Shown: positions 45,865 through 58,100, counted from the stretch's first letter. The stretch: 64,000 nt of DNA from Galaxea fascicularis (GCA_948470475.1 OX419347.1:4021572-4085571), one strand, 5' to 3'. The notes: generated by a model not told the origin, from the letters alone. Translations and numbers: made by a program.

Positions 45865-46065
45865 CCTTTCACAGCAATTCTGTTCCAGAATTCTGTTCTG
45901 GGGGCACCTGTGTTGATCCTACTATTCATTCAAATAAGATTGTAAACTGCGTGGCTGCAATTCGCACCTAAAAAGCAGTCTGGCAAAGTCCCCCAAAAAG
46001 TGTTGTAAAGCGCTTTGAGCCCTTCGGATAAAAGCGCTATATAAATCCTCATCATCATTTATCAC
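45865..46065 (+). mobile_element. SINE, family 1, 3' half
   Basis: Homologous to the 3' half of the minus-strand SINE at 59923-60362: CTATTCATTCAAATAAGATT, GCAGTCTGGCAAAGTCCCCC, then the tail GGATAAAAGCGCTATATAAA then TCCTCATCATCAT. The tail resembles the 3' end of CR1/L2-type LINEs. Confidence 0.75.
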
Positions 46066-48410
46066 TCGGCACTACTGGTTACCAAGCAACAATATTGTTA
46101 CATGAATGACTATCATGAGTATTGGGAAGCTTGGATGACAAAAGCATTGATCTAAGTGATAAAATTTAGTATCAAAATTATTTATTTCATTCACAGCTTC
46201 AAAACAGCTTCATCTACATAATCAAAGGCTGAGCTTTTAAAAGGTACAACAGGCAAAGTAATTCTTGTTAACGAAGTGTAGTCATCGCTAAAGGTTTGGA
46301 AAGACACTATCTAAATATCAAAAGTGGGTTTTAAAAAGGATATTGTAATATTGGATTAATGACAATCAAAGAACAGCTACCAGTGTGAATTTAATTTCAG
46401 TTTGTATGTTTAGGAAGAATACAGAAATAAAACCCCATCAAGTACTTTACTAGTGTACTAGATCTAAACAACAATTGTGGCCTTTTCATTATTTTAAAAC
46501 GATAGCTCTGAATGTAGTGCTAAGCAAGAGACGAACACTAATGTAATGGGACACTTTGTGCATGATACATAATGTGAGATTAGGATCAAAAGCACCTGGG
46601 AGAGAGAAGGAATCGACTTTGGTGTGCGTTGTTGTATGTTACTCAGCTATGCGATTAAAACGGTTTACACGACTTTGGGGATTATTTATATCTTCCTGTG
46701 GGACGTTTATTACACTAAGAAAGAGAGAGGTTGAACCATATTATTCTCTGGTACATGTGTTTCTAACACAGTATTTGTGTGGAAGTGCACAATGATTTGT
46801 TCTGACTTAAAACCTCTCACTCTACAGTGACACTTAGTAGAGCATAGTGTTTAAAAATTCAATTTCCACCATTTTCAGCTCAACGTTAATACTTTCAACC
46901 TGCCCTGCCACCAACAAATAAGGGCCTGAGTCAAAGAAGTTTAGTGTTTTAAACTGTTTTAAGCTCTGTTGTTGTATCAGTTAGAATCATTTTTAAATAC
47001 CAACTTTTCCGAAATAACACTCCCAACTTAGTTCTTCAAACAAGGATAAAACTAGGATCGTCATAATTTGCAACTTTGTTACTTTTTTAAGACCACTATT
47101 TACACTAAAAAATGGAAAACAAGTCATCTTACACACAGCAGTAACAGGTCAACATAACTTCTAGCCATACAAATACATCCAAAATATACCATGATATTAA
47201 CAGGAAATACTTTGATATAGCCCTCCTTGGAAAAATTTCATAATGAAGCAGCAATTTTGCTTCATGTTTACTTATTCCCACTGAATTTTCAATGAAATTC
47301 TCTGAGATGGGGTTGACAGAGGTGATAAGGGCTTTCTCCAGAACCATACACGATACATTTGTGTGGGATAAAAATAAATATTTTGGACACGGACATTTTG
47401 TTTAACCAGTAACCTGGACTGAAAAAAATCTGTGGGAAGAAAACCTCAAATTAACTTGGTTGACTTATATCCTATTACCACAATACAATACCAAACAATA
47501 CACAGGAGATCAAGTCACATGAAAGACAATCTGAAGTCCAGTTTATATGCATGCCCTGCATGAAGCGCACATCGCAGATTAGAGAACCATAACGTATCCT
47601 TTGATCAAATACAAATTCAACAAACTCCCTCCTGAAATGAACCATATTCACATACCCAGCTTTTCATATCTTGAGGTTTAACACGCAGAAAGTCAACATT
47701 GGTTCATCTTAAATATGACTTGTTCACATTTGAAGGTGGTTGCATAAAACAGGTTTACTACCAATACAAGCCATATTTCAATAACTCCCAAAGTGTGTTA
47801 AAAGGATGGTGGCACTGCCTTCTGACGGCAACATTACAATACAACTCTGTGTACTGGGTTATAGAGTTTAGTTATCTTGACCCTATGAGGAACAATAAAA
47901 AAGGTTTGTGATATACCAAAAAAGTATTTGATACACAAACCAAATACCCACTTTGGTATAAATTTCTACATGTATTTCTACATTATCTGAAGTGCAGTAT
48001 CCCCCCCACCCCTTAAAAGTATAACTTGAAAAGAAAAGGAAAAATGAAACCAAGCAGAAGTCACCAACATGGTGATGGACAACCAACTTGGAATTATCCT
48101 GAAACGAATGTGTCTGCAACTTCCATTGTTGTGATTACCCTGACAAGGAGAATAAGGTTGTTTCACCATTTCCCTCTGTTCTTGCAAGGATGCAACAAAT
48201 TTGTTGTGCAAGTTCCTTATAACTTGATTCACAATGGTGCTTTATCCTTACCAGAAAAGCTCTGCAATGTATTGCTTTTAAAAGGGTTCGTATTTGAGCT
48301 GGAAGTTGACGTGTCTCACCCAAATGAGAGAGCAGTTTGGTATGGCAGTACACTGTACATGACTGGAACGGTGCCTTGACCAGGTATTCGCGTGACAGAC
48401 ATCACAGCTA

Positions 48411-49463
48411 TTATGACAGTTTGTTCTTTTTGAATGACACTTGAAGATGAGTGTTATGTTGCTGCAAATAGTATCCATTCAAGTTCATCACAGCCTTAGT
48501 AGCTTCCTCATGCCTGATCATATTAACAAACCCATAAGCAGATCCGCCTTTGGCATGTATCGACAATATTGCCCCATGGGGTGAAAACAAGCGATAAAGG
48601 AGTAACTCATTTGAAGTCTCGTTTTCTCCTTTGGTTGGTAACCCATAAACAAAGACACATGGGCAGTTATGATGATCAGTGGGAGAAACTGGATTGAAAG
48701 GTGAACTCAATGCATTAAAATTATTTCGATCCATTCCATTGTTCCTAAAATTTACCCCTGGGTTTCCAAATGGAGAGAAGCGATGGTTTGGAGCTTCATG
48801 GCGAATCGGGCCTATTCCTCCAACATTTAAAGCGGGCCTCAAATGCTCGTTAGAAGCTAACGTTGTCGGCAAAGAACTGGTCAGAGCTTGCGACGTTTGT
48901 GGGCCTTTTGGAGGGTTAGCAAAGCGCACTGCTAGAGTCGTATCGACACCATCATCTTGTAAACTCATACCGTTCAAAGCATCGATGGCAGACTGCGCTT
49001 CGGAGCGCTTATCAAAACGAATAAACCCGACACCGCGACTTTCACCGCTTTCCAATGTCAAAATCTTTGATGAAATAATGGTTCCGTATACACCAAACCA
49101 CGACTTCAGATTTTCTTCGCTGACATTTTTTGGCAACCCAGCAATGTAGAGATTGGCGTTTTTAATTTCTTCTGACGAAGGTCGAGCGTAACTTACACGA
49201 ATTTTCTTGGCGCTCATCTGATGACCATCAAACTTTTCGATAGCTCTTGTAGCTTCAACTTCGCTGTTGTAGTTAACAAACGCATAACCAAGACTCACAC
49301 CGCTTTTATCACGCATCAGCTTCACACCAATAACAGAACCACATGAACCAAACATGTCTCTAAGAAACGCTTCCGTGATGTCTGGAGGGATGTAGTTGAC
49401 GATAACGTTTTTCCTTTCCTTTCCATTGGCGAGGCCGTTCGCCGTAGAAGGCGCCACTTCCAT
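48411..49463 (-). CDS. ELAV/Hu-like RNA-binding protein, three RRMs, intronless
   Basis: I take the ATG at 49463 (MEVAPSTANG), giving 350 residues; the open frame extends 27 residues further upstream but that part reads as 5' untranslated. RRM1 (about 18-95) has NVIVNYIPP and the RNP1 LGYAFVNY. RRM2 (about 105-185) has NLYIAGLP and RGVGFIRF. A Pro/Asn-rich linker of about 80 residues follows, then RRM3 (about 265-345) with CVFVYGLP and AYGFVNM, ending LQVSFKKNKLS, very like the ELAV C-terminus. ELAV/Hu proteins bind AU/U-rich RNA and control splicing, stability and neural fate. The vertebrate genes have several introns but this one has none. Head-to-head with a putative exon at 49496. Confidence 0.92.
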   Translation of the reverse strand: MEVAPSTANGLANGKERKNVIVNYIPPDITEAFLRDMFGSCGSVIGVKLMRDKSGVSLGYAFVNYNSEVEATRAIEKFDGHQMSAKKIRVSYARPSSEEIKNANLYIAGLPKNVSEENLKSWFGVYGTIISSKILTLESGESRGVGFIRFDKRSEAQSAIDALNGMSLQDDGVDTTLAVRFANPPKGPQTSQALTSSLPTTLASNEHLRPALNVGGIGPIRHEAPNHRFSPFGNPGVNFRNNGMDRNNFNALSSPFNPVSPTDHHNCPCVFVYGLPTKGENETSNELLLYRLFSPHGAILSIHAKGGSAYGFVNMIRHEEATKAVMNLNGYYLQQHNTHLQVSFKKNKLS

Positions 49464-49495
49464 CTTTTGCCACCGAAAACGTTCAAAGATACAAG

Positions 49496-49629
49496 ATGGC
49501 GGAACTTCTTTGCAACAAAACGCCAGCACCCCCGGCAGAAGCACATGTTGCTCCAGTCCCCCAAGTCCTTCGCGCGGTCATTAAGGGCATTTACTATTAC
49601 TTTGTCACCGAGCAGAAAGAAAAATTGAG
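49496..49629 (+). CDS. Possible first coding exon of an unrecognised plus-strand gene
   Basis: ATG 49496 opens a frame of 44 codons (MAELLCNKTPAPPAEAHVAP...GIYYYFVTEQKEKL) that ends at a GTGAAC donor at 49630. The composition is protein-like and the ATG lies in a good context (AAGATGG), 32 bases from the ELAV-like ATG on the other strand. I found no following exon, so this may be a chance frame or an exon of a gene spanning the MTAP region. Confidence 0.35.
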
Positions 49630-50761
49630 GTGAACTTTTTTCGAAAGGTTAACACCAAAAAGAAAAAAAAAGATGCTTTAATAGTTCCTTTCTCTTCTTC
49701 CCCAGCTACCCCTCCCCCCCCATTTTTCTCTCATTTTCTCACTCCCATCCCCCTCCCCTTTTACGCCTGCCATGCAGGCTAAATTTCTATCAAGATGAAT
49801 TGCAGCCACACTGGACCCTCTAAGTAATCATTATTACTTTATATGCCAACTTGTATTTCTTTCTGCAAACATAACTTTCCACATGGCATGCATCCCTATA
49901 TAGTGAACAAGGTAGCCCACATAGTTCAAGCAAGTTTTAGGATGGAAGAAAGGGGTTTAATAGAATGGACAAGGGCTATGTAGCTCTGCAAGAGACTGAA
50001 AATAATTTAGTGGAAAAGGTGAAGTAAATGCAACTGGAGATCATGCAGTTGATGATCAAGAACAAATTGCTGGGTTCCAACTTTCAGCACATGGATAAGC
50101 AGTTCGTTGGGCAGTGCACATTGCGTTACATCAGTGCTTAATAATAATAAGAGAGGTGTATGGGACACAAGAGAGGGGAGCAGGAAGTGGGAGTTTTAGA
50201 AGGGGTTGAGTTGGGATAGAAGTTATTTATCACGGTCAGGGAAACTCAGAAAAAAATTACAGCAGATGGAAGAACAGGGTAAAGGAATTGAGAGATTTTG
50301 ATGACTGCCCCCCCCCCCCTCTCCCCACTTCCTCCACTCACATACACCCACATTTTAGCTCATAGCAAATTTGGACTTGTTGTGGAGAGCTGTCAATTAA
50401 AAAATGGGGTCTCCAGGCTTGTATGGTGGAGAATGAACTAGCAAATAGCATTTACAACTGTGTTCCTCAGTGATGTACCAGAAGTTAATCCCAAAAAGGG
50501 TGCTGAAGGTAATTTAATTGACTAGTGCATGTCAACTCCACCTTAAGACAGGCATACATTAAAATTACACAGTCCATTGACAATCTAAGATTAACCCCTT
50601 CCTTGTTTTGTTCAATTCAATTCAATTCAATAACAATTATTGATCTCACTGGGCATGTTACAGTGACCACTTTTTTTAAAGCATATATTGTGTTCAATAG
50701 CTTTGGTCCATTGTACAAAGCTACATAAAAACCCCAATAGTCATTGCACTTATAACAAGAG
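49630..50761. other. Intergenic between ELAV-like and MTAP
   Basis: No exon is recognised. It holds poly-C and pyrimidine-rich tracts (49700-49760, 50308-50320) and an (ATTCA)n run near 50613-50630. Confidence 0.45.
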
Positions 50762-51957
50762 TCAGCTTGATGGGAGCACGATGTTGTTCTTGACAGCAGC
50801 CTTAAAAACAACAAAACAAAAATTAAAATCTCTCCTCAATTATCACACAGCAAATGCTAACCCACTTTAATAAAACGAAAATCCTCTATTAATGCCCCCT
50901 GGGGTTTATTTACCTGCCGTTCCTCAGAGATTTCTTTCCATTCTTCGGCTGCAATACGTGGAATTACAGCTAGAAGTAGTTTCTTTGCGTTTGCAACATT
51001 TACCTTGAATGTGGCAATAACTGATTCCACACTAACCTAAGACAGGTCAACACAAAAGACAGATAAACTATGTGACTTGATCCAAATTTCTGGTACTTCT
51101 AATGAACCCTTTTGATGATTCTTCTATTTTACTACTAAAGAACATTCACACCAATAATGTTATTGTTTTTGCACATCTGTCTTCTGCATGCAATGTGTGC
51201 CATGATGCCAACTCATTATATCAAGGATGCATGCCTTGGAAGTAATGGACACAAATATATAGGCCCCATTGGGGGAAGGGGGGGTCAGAGTATCCCACAT
51301 CCCATTTAATTTTGGGCCTAAATATCCCGTATCCTGTTAATTCCTATGGTTTGTCTCCCATTACTTTGATGTTCAATATCCCAGAATATCTTTTTAAATA
51401 TCCCATATCCCATTCATTTTCCCCCCAAATATTTTTAATTTATACCTAGTAAATATCCCATATCTCGATAACCCCTAATAGGACCTTAATATAGCCCTGG
51501 AGCAGGATGCAATACCTCTGCATGGATTTCACTCTTTTGAATGCAAATGTACCATAGCACTGCACCCACTGTTCAAAAACAAAAACTTTAAGGAGTAGTC
51601 ACAAACCCCCCCTCCCTCCTCGCACTTTGTGAAGCCACGACATACCGGCTCATGATCATCTCTCCAACAGTCATAATCTGTAACCATGGCGATAGCGGCA
51701 TAACAAAGTCCAGCTTCATTAGCAAGGATAACTTCAGGGCAAGCAGTCATATTGATGATATCTCCACCCCACATCTGGAACATTCTGCTTTCAGCTTTAG
51801 ATGAGAAACGAGGTCCTTCTACAGCAACATTTGTGCCTGAACCATGATAGTTCAAATTGAGTTCCTTGGCAACTTTAATTAAAATCTGAAAAAAAAAATA
51901 TACCAAATATTTATCATTAAATTAACCCTTTAACCCCTAAGGGGTCTCCCTTTGACA

Positions 51958-51997
<40 letters not shown>

Positions 51998-54900
51998 GTC
52001 ACTCTTAGGAGGGAATGGGTTAAACTGAAAGAACATAGTACATACACATACATACCTATTTATTAATCCTAGCAGTCAAAAGACTATACAGGACTATACA
52101 ACAGCCAGCAGTACTTATGCCTAGATTAACATGTGGCTGGGGAATTAATTTACAATTGACATCAAGTAAAAACAAAACAAAAACAAACCTTTCTAGTGTG
52201 GGGACAGTATGGCTCATGCATAGGAATATGACAGATGCCTACAGGACTTCCTTTTTTACCATCATAAAATGTTGACACCCTCTTGGTAGTCCGATCAATG
52301 AATTGATCAGGAAAAACAAGGTCTCCCGGTTTATAGTCTTCTTTTAAAGAGCCACAGGCTGTTGTCACAACAACATGACTGCATCCTTCTTCTTTGAGGG
52401 CATAAATATTTGCACGATAGTTTATGTCTGTTGGCATGAGATCATGTTTTCTCCCATGTCTGTAAAACAAACATATGATTTATTTTAGTGCCCTGATTCC
52501 ACTCCATGCCCTACAAGTAACATATGAAATAGACAGAGAGACATGTTTTTATTTGGAGTCTTATACAATAAATAGTATGTCAACTACGATTTCCACATAA
52601 CTAAAAATAATAACATTGTTACTGACAAAAAAAAATGTATATGGCTAATAAGTTATTAATTGATTAAGTCCTAGAGTATTTACTTCTGCCATCTTCCCCT
52701 TTTCTTTTTTGAAAGCATTCAAATGTATGTTTTGCTATTAGTTTTTGTATTTTAGCATCACTGCTGGGGGGGGGGGGGTTATTAGAAACATGAATATTTT
52801 GTGAAGTGACATTCAGCTTATTTTTATTCTATATTCATTTTCCAGATAATCTAGTAAGGAACATCTTTTTTCATGGTAAGCAGGGCATATATTTAGAAAA
52901 TGGTATTCGTCCTCCATTTTTTTGTATTTGGTAACCTGATGTAGGTGGTCTTCACATTTGTAATTGTCTGTCGTTTTGGATGACCAGTACGTTCTCATTT
53001 TGTTGCTTTGAAATGAAATATAAGAGAATCTAAGGTTTGGAATATAAGGTTTGGTTGCTCCAGATTTCAAGTGACAGGATGAATGAAGGATTTTTTGGGG
53101 TTTGAAAATTTCAATTCTAGAATTTTTACCCATTTCTGGGAATTTTTAAGGCTCTGAGATTTAGCATGGGATTTTTTGGGGTTTGGTTGGAAGTCTGAGG
53201 GATTTTTGTTGATTTTGGTTTTTTGCTCCCAGTCAATCATCCCCGTCACTTGAAGTCCAGAGTACCCCAGTCCCCCCTCACCTCCCCCCTCCCACCAGAG
53301 GGAAGAACTGTAAGGCAAACTCACATGGTGATATTGGGGACTCACCTGGCTAACAGAACACAGTCCACTCCAGCAATTTTACCAGTGACCAAGACATCAG
53401 ATGGCTTCAAAAACAATCACATTATCGCCATTTAGAAATTGACATCACTGAACACATTTTAAAGTGTTTTTTTTTATAATTGATTCAGAATATTTACCTG
53501 GCCATAAGGTGTTGAAACATGCTTTTCTACCCTGTTCTCCAAAATATCAGGATCATCCATTCCACTCCCCCCTATAATTCCAATCTGTAACATAAAGTGA
53601 TTATTCCAAGAATTTTGACCTCCAAAAGATTCGTATATTTTCAAAGTCTAATTACAGTATAGGGCCCAGTTCTCAGCCACAGAAAACGTAAACTTGTATT
53701 TCTTACCTTGGAATAGCTGTAAGGACTTGAAACTTCACACACAACTAGCTTCAACACTCAGTTTACACATGTAAAGCTATTGACTGCTCAACACTGTTTT
53801 CACCCGAGTAATAATGAAAATGGGGGCTTCGTTGGCGGGCCCAGTTATCGGCCAACTGGCCCAGTTCTCGGCCACAAAAGAGTATGTGCGATTCCTCAGA
53901 ATAAACAACACTTTATTACCATTTTTTTATTGTTAAATCATTTAAAGGGGCTTGTGTTTTGATATTTTGATCACAAATTATCCTTAAAGAGCTTTGTTTC
54001 ATGTTAGAAAAGGAAGTTTTTTGCACACCTTAGTGTTGACGGCGAGCAGGGTGGCCGAGAATAGGCAAATAGGCAAAAGCACCAAGGAAATATTGAGGAG
54101 TGGATTTAGGTCGAAGAATAAACGTTATTAAAACAGGCCAGCAAAAGTTTACATTTAACAGATAGCTTTATCCCTCTACGTTCTTTATGCCAAGAATTGG
54201 CTCATTTGGGCCTTCTATACAGATAAAATATAACAAAGTGTCTAAATGGCCGGCAGCCCGTCAAGGTTGTAAAAACACTAAATGGCCGGCAGTCCGATTC
54301 GGGCTCCCTTTCAAGGGCTTTGTTTTCCTTAGACTTGGTACTTCGGGGAGATTTAGTGTGTTTTAGGTTAGGGATTAGGGCTAGGAGTCAAGGAATATGG
54401 ACGTTTGTTATTAGGCTTGAAGATTTTGACCGGCTGCCGGTCATTTAGACGATTTGTACTTTGATAGTTTATATTAACAAAACTGCATCGCTTTCTTAAC
54501 GGTTACTTCGATAGCAAGTCTGTAAATGTCGTCTTTTGTTGAAAATATCATAAATTCCTCAGTTTTTCTGAATTTGTCAAGGAAATATCGGACTGCCGGC
54601 CATTTAGTGTTTTTACAACCTTGACCGGCTGCCGGCCATTTAGACACAGACAAAATACAAACTTGAATTAAACCATGTAATTCGAGTAGCCGTAAACAAA
54701 CATGTTTCGGGGAAACCAAATTCACCTACCTTCACTTCACCTCGACGTGCTCACAGTATATAGTAGCTGTAAACTCAAAACTTGGCAGAACGAAAGACAA
54801 GAATCAAGCTACCTTTGGAAACACTTGCTTTCTATTCAGATTCATTTGTGGCGCGAAAAATAAGCGTTGAACGCGTTGAACTAAAAGTGAACAAGAACTG

Positions 54901-55055
54901 GGCCCGGCCGGGAACTGGGCCTCATGCTGTTTTCTGATTTCTTTCTGGGTGAACAGCTATTTAACTGATGATGTGAGATACCAGATTATAGGGAGTGCAA
55001 AGATTCAAAACTTTGATTGGAAAACTTTTAATCTTACCTTGACTTTTAGCGCCAT
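50762..55055 (-). CDS. MTAP: S-methyl-5'-thioadenosine phosphorylase, 7 exons
   Basis: Minus-strand exons 55038-55055, 53498-53584, 53346-53404, 52189-52459, 51646-51885, 50914-51036 and 50762-50800 join in phase to 278 residues (human 283). MTAP cleaves methylthioadenosine with phosphate to adenine and methylthioribose-1-phosphate in the cytosol, feeding methionine and purine salvage. Motifs: [13 protein letters not shown] (phosphate loop), DCVLLARHGRKH (Arg-His phosphate ligands), [37 protein letters not shown] (substrate loop), [20 protein letters not shown] and [18 protein letters not shown], ending KNNIVLPSS, all matching the family. The first coding exon is only 18 bases (MALKVK). Intron 1 contains a 1.27-kb transposon with another nested inside. 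Confidence 0.96.
51270..51485. repeat. Degenerate ATCCCATATCCC block in MTAP intron 5
   Basis: Irregular repeats of ATATCCCATATCCCATT-like units (CCCGTATCCTG, AATATCCCAGAATATC, AATATCCCATATCTCG), similar in style to 20706-20935. It begins 230 bases from the nearest MTAP exon. Confidence 0.5.
52813..52960 (-). pseudogene. Non-LTR retrotransposon C-terminal relic in MTAP intron 3
   Basis: The minus-strand frame ends [20 protein letters not shown] then [20 protein letters not shown], resembling the zinc-knuckle-like VEDEYHFLLxCPxY tail found after the reverse transcriptase of many cnidarian LINEs, with the leading cysteines degraded. Only this tail remains. Confidence 0.55.
53075..53230. repeat. 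GGGATTTTTGGGG-type degenerate repeat, MTAP intron 3
   Basis: GGATTTTTTGGGGTTTG occurs twice (about 53085 and 53170) with GGGAATTTTT and GGGATTTTTGTTG between; irregular low-complexity DNA. Confidence 0.5.
53655..54929. mobile_element. Non-autonomous DNA transposon (occupied copy) in MTAP intron 1
   Basis: Second copy of 6234-7045: starts CAGTATAGGGCCCAGTTCTC and ends CAGTTCCCGGCCGGG-type inverted sequence closing CATGCTG. It aligns with the first copy along its whole length apart from about 410 bp inserted at 54238. A short extra CCAACTGGCCCAGTTCTCGG near 53850-53871 looks like a partial duplication of the TIR. Confidence 0.75.
54238..54647. mobile_element. Nested MITE with 57-bp TIRs
   Basis: The left TIR GTGTCTAAATGGCCGGCAGC then GTCAAGGTTGTAAAAACACT then AAATGGCCGGCAGTCCG is almost exactly inverted at 54590-54647. 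Each TIR carries AAATGGCCGGCAG twice. The flanks AGATAAAATATAAC and AGACAAAATACAAAC look like a diverged target duplication of about 14 bases, single in the empty copy at 6791. The interior has no coding capacity. Confidence 0.85.
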
Positions 55056-55192
55056 TGTTTTGATATACAGTGTATCAGTTCTCTGCCACGCTGGAGATGG
55101 GAAAGTCAAGAAATGACAAGGCGTTCTGAGAACCGCGCGACTGTGAAGACTGGATTCAAGTTCATATTCAATATCATGTGACAACAATAAAT
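55056..55192. promoter_or_regulatory. Shared MTAP/SGSH divergent promoter region
   Basis: The MTAP ATG (55055, minus) and SGSH ATG (55193, plus) face away from each other with 137 bases between them, which must include both transcription starts and 5' untranslated regions. No TATA box is evident. Confidence 0.6.
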
Positions 55193-58100
55193 ATGGCGGA
55201 CCGAGAAGGGGGATTCCGTGGAAAATTAAGTGTTGTTCCAGTATTTTTTCTCATTGTTCTCACTTGTGGCTCAATAACAGCTGGTTTGAATGAGCGAAGG
55301 AATGTTTTGGTGATAATCGGAGACGATGCAGGCTTTGAAACGCAAGTTTACAACAACTCTGTGTGCAAAACACCAAACATCAACGCACTCGGCAAACGAA
55401 GTGTGATTTTCAAAAATGCATTTACTTCTGTGAGTAGCTGTTCACCAAGCAGGTCAACAATACTGACAGGTATAATATTTTGAATGTTGTTGTTGCTAGT
55501 AATAACATGACTAAAACAAAGCATCTCACATTGCCTCACCCCTTTCCCATCTGAACCCCCAGGCGAGACCCAGACCCCCACTACCTCTGCAGGTGTTGTG
55601 ATGAAGTCACATTAGGAAGCAAGTAATGGCTTTATACAGCATCAGGAAGTGTCATGAGGATATTATGATGATTAGGGGTTAAGGAAATGATTCTCCTGTT
55701 CAGGACAAGGAACCTTAAAAAAACCACACCCCTTGGGGTCCTGGCCCAGAAACAGGAATTTCAGACTCATTTTATGTGTAAGAGGTACAGGCAGAATGCC
55801 AGTGCTAGGATGTGTATTTATTACAGGTCTCCCACAACACCAGAATGGCATGTATGGACTACATCACGATGTTCATCACTTCAACTCCTTTGATGATGTC
55901 AGGAGCCTGCCTTTGTTGCTACAGAAAGCAAGTGTGCGAACAGGAATAATTGGAAAGAAACATGTGGGGCCCGAAACAGTGAGTAGTTATAGAAGGCTCT
56001 TGCTAATGACTACTCTCGTAATAGTATGCTCAACAAAATTACTTATTTCTGGTTGGTCAAGGGGACTGCACAATTTGATATCATGGTTAGATCCTCAAAA
56101 TGGTTTAAAACTCTTCAAATTAAGAAAATTTCACTCTATCAATAAAGTTATTGACTTTTTATCTTTATTTTTTTAGGTTTATCCATTTGAGTTTTCATAC
56201 ACTGAGGAACATCACTCCATTCTTCAAGTCGGTCGTAACATTACTTTCATCAAAGAATTAACTCGCAAATTCCTTCAAGGGTCATTGAATGATTCTCGGC
56301 CATTCTTCCTGTACATTGGCTTTCATGACCCACACCGTTGTGGACACACTCACCCTGAATATGGTGAGCTTCAATCTTTTCATGTAATATTGACCAAATG
56401 TTTACATTTTATTGTCTCTAGGAAACTCTAAGTTACTGGTGACTTGAAAAAGGTCTGTACCATATGAAGATGTCAGTGTTGTCCACATCTTCGTCTTGCT
56501 GTTGTACATCTTTAATGTCTTATGGCTCTTACTATCACGGCCAACAACCACAGTAAGAATAACATGCTTCACACAGATTGAAACTAACCAAAAGTTACAA
56601 AAAATTGGAGACTTTCTTCTGTTTGTAACTGGTCACTTTGAGGCCATTTCTTCAAAGCCTCTTTCCTCCTGCCTTGGACTGTAGGCTGGCAGTTCAGAGG
56701 CTGGGGAGAAGGGACAACCAAAGCATGAGGGGAACGCCTTCCCTTTCAATCTTCCTATAGTCCCCAATGCGCCACCTTCTCTCCCATTTCCACCTCTCCC
56801 TCCCCCTCCCCTAGGGAGCCTCTGTGGAGCTGGAGAGAGCTGTAAAGCTAAGACACAGCACAGATAGCTGGTGTATAATCAACAACAGTAATTTGTTGGT
56901 AACAACGTTTGCCACTTGCTTTTTGAATAAATTGGTTTTTGTTATGGTTCATTTCAAGCATTACTCTATAATTTATGATTAAAATAATAATATTATTCTG
57001 CTCAGACTGTCTGACAGCTTGGTCTTAACAATGAGATATACAGGCACTAAGGTTTTTTTTAATACCTAGTTATCAAGTTTGATTTCTGGCATGTGAGTGC
57101 AATATAGAAGAGATTTCCATGTATTAGGCCACCGTCTTATGGGGCATCTTTCTACCTGACACCCAACCCCTGGTCACATTTTGCTTCTTTCCCCAATCTC
57201 CTTGTTCATAATCCAAAAATAGTCCACCCTCACTCACCCAATAATGCTTTGGTCATCCTCAAAATATGCCAGCACAGATACTTATTTAGTACCACATGGT
57301 GTAAAACTGGCCCCCAAACGTTCTTTGTAGTACTTTTTTAAATTTGTCTCTGTGACAACTCCAGACCAAAAGTTCCAAAATCAAGTTTGTAATGACCTCA
57401 AATTGTGTCATGATTTATTTATACAGGAAATTTTTGTGAAAAGTTTGGAAATGGAGAACCAGACATGGGTTTGATACCCGACTGGAAACCCACTCTCTAC
57501 TCCCCTGATGAGGTAATTGTGCCATACTTTGTACAAGACACACCTGCTGCCAGACAAGATATTGCTGCTCAGTATACCACCATCAGCCGTCTTGACCAAG
57601 GAATAGGGCTCATCTTGGATGAGCTTCGGCAGGCTGGTTTTGAAGACAATACACTTGTAATATACAGCTCTGACAATGGTATTCCGTTCCCAACTGGCCG
57701 AACTAATCTCTTTGATCCTGGTATGGCTGAACCCTACCTTGTGTCCTCCCCTTACAACCATGATCGCTGGGGGGAGTTAAGTGATTCTATGGTTTCCCTT
57801 CTGGATATAGTGCCAACAGTGTTGGAGTGGTTTGGCGTTGACTATCCAAGTTACAAAATATTAGGCAACACTGTGAAATTGACAGGAAAATCAGTGCTTC
57901 CGCTGTTACAAAAAGAACCAACTATAGGCTGGGACACGGTATTTGGCAGTCACAATTTACATGAGGTAACAATGTATTATCCCATGCGAGTCATTCGAAA
58001 CAAGAGCTTCAAGTTGATTCACAATCTCAACTACAAGATGCCCTTTCCTATAGACCAGGACTTCTTTGTGTCACCAACATATCAAGACCTTTTGAATCGT

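Larger units (their letters stand above)
43025..48410. other. Gene-poor repeat region, plus likely ELAV-like 3' untranslated region
   Basis: No gene is recognised. It holds a foldback element (44733-44925), a long palindrome (45269-45443), a MITE (45567-45727) and a SINE 3' half (45865-46065). The AT-rich sequence from about 46500 to 48410 may include the 3' untranslated region of the minus-strand ELAV-like gene. Frames there (such as 48026-48379 plus) look like chance. Confidence 0.45.

Noticed and set aside
48026..48379. Plus-strand open frame of 117 codons next to the ELAV-like gene
   Set aside because: No domain, no splice context, and it lies in the probable 3' untranslated region of the minus-strand gene.
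48679..49149. Long plus-strand frame opposite the ELAV-like coding region
   Set aside because: It mirrors the codon pattern of the RRM gene on the other strand.
49464..49544. Upstream extension of the ELAV-like protein by 27 residues
   Set aside because: The extension (MLLPGVLAFCC...) is unlike ELAV N-termini; the ATG at 49463 gives a typical start.
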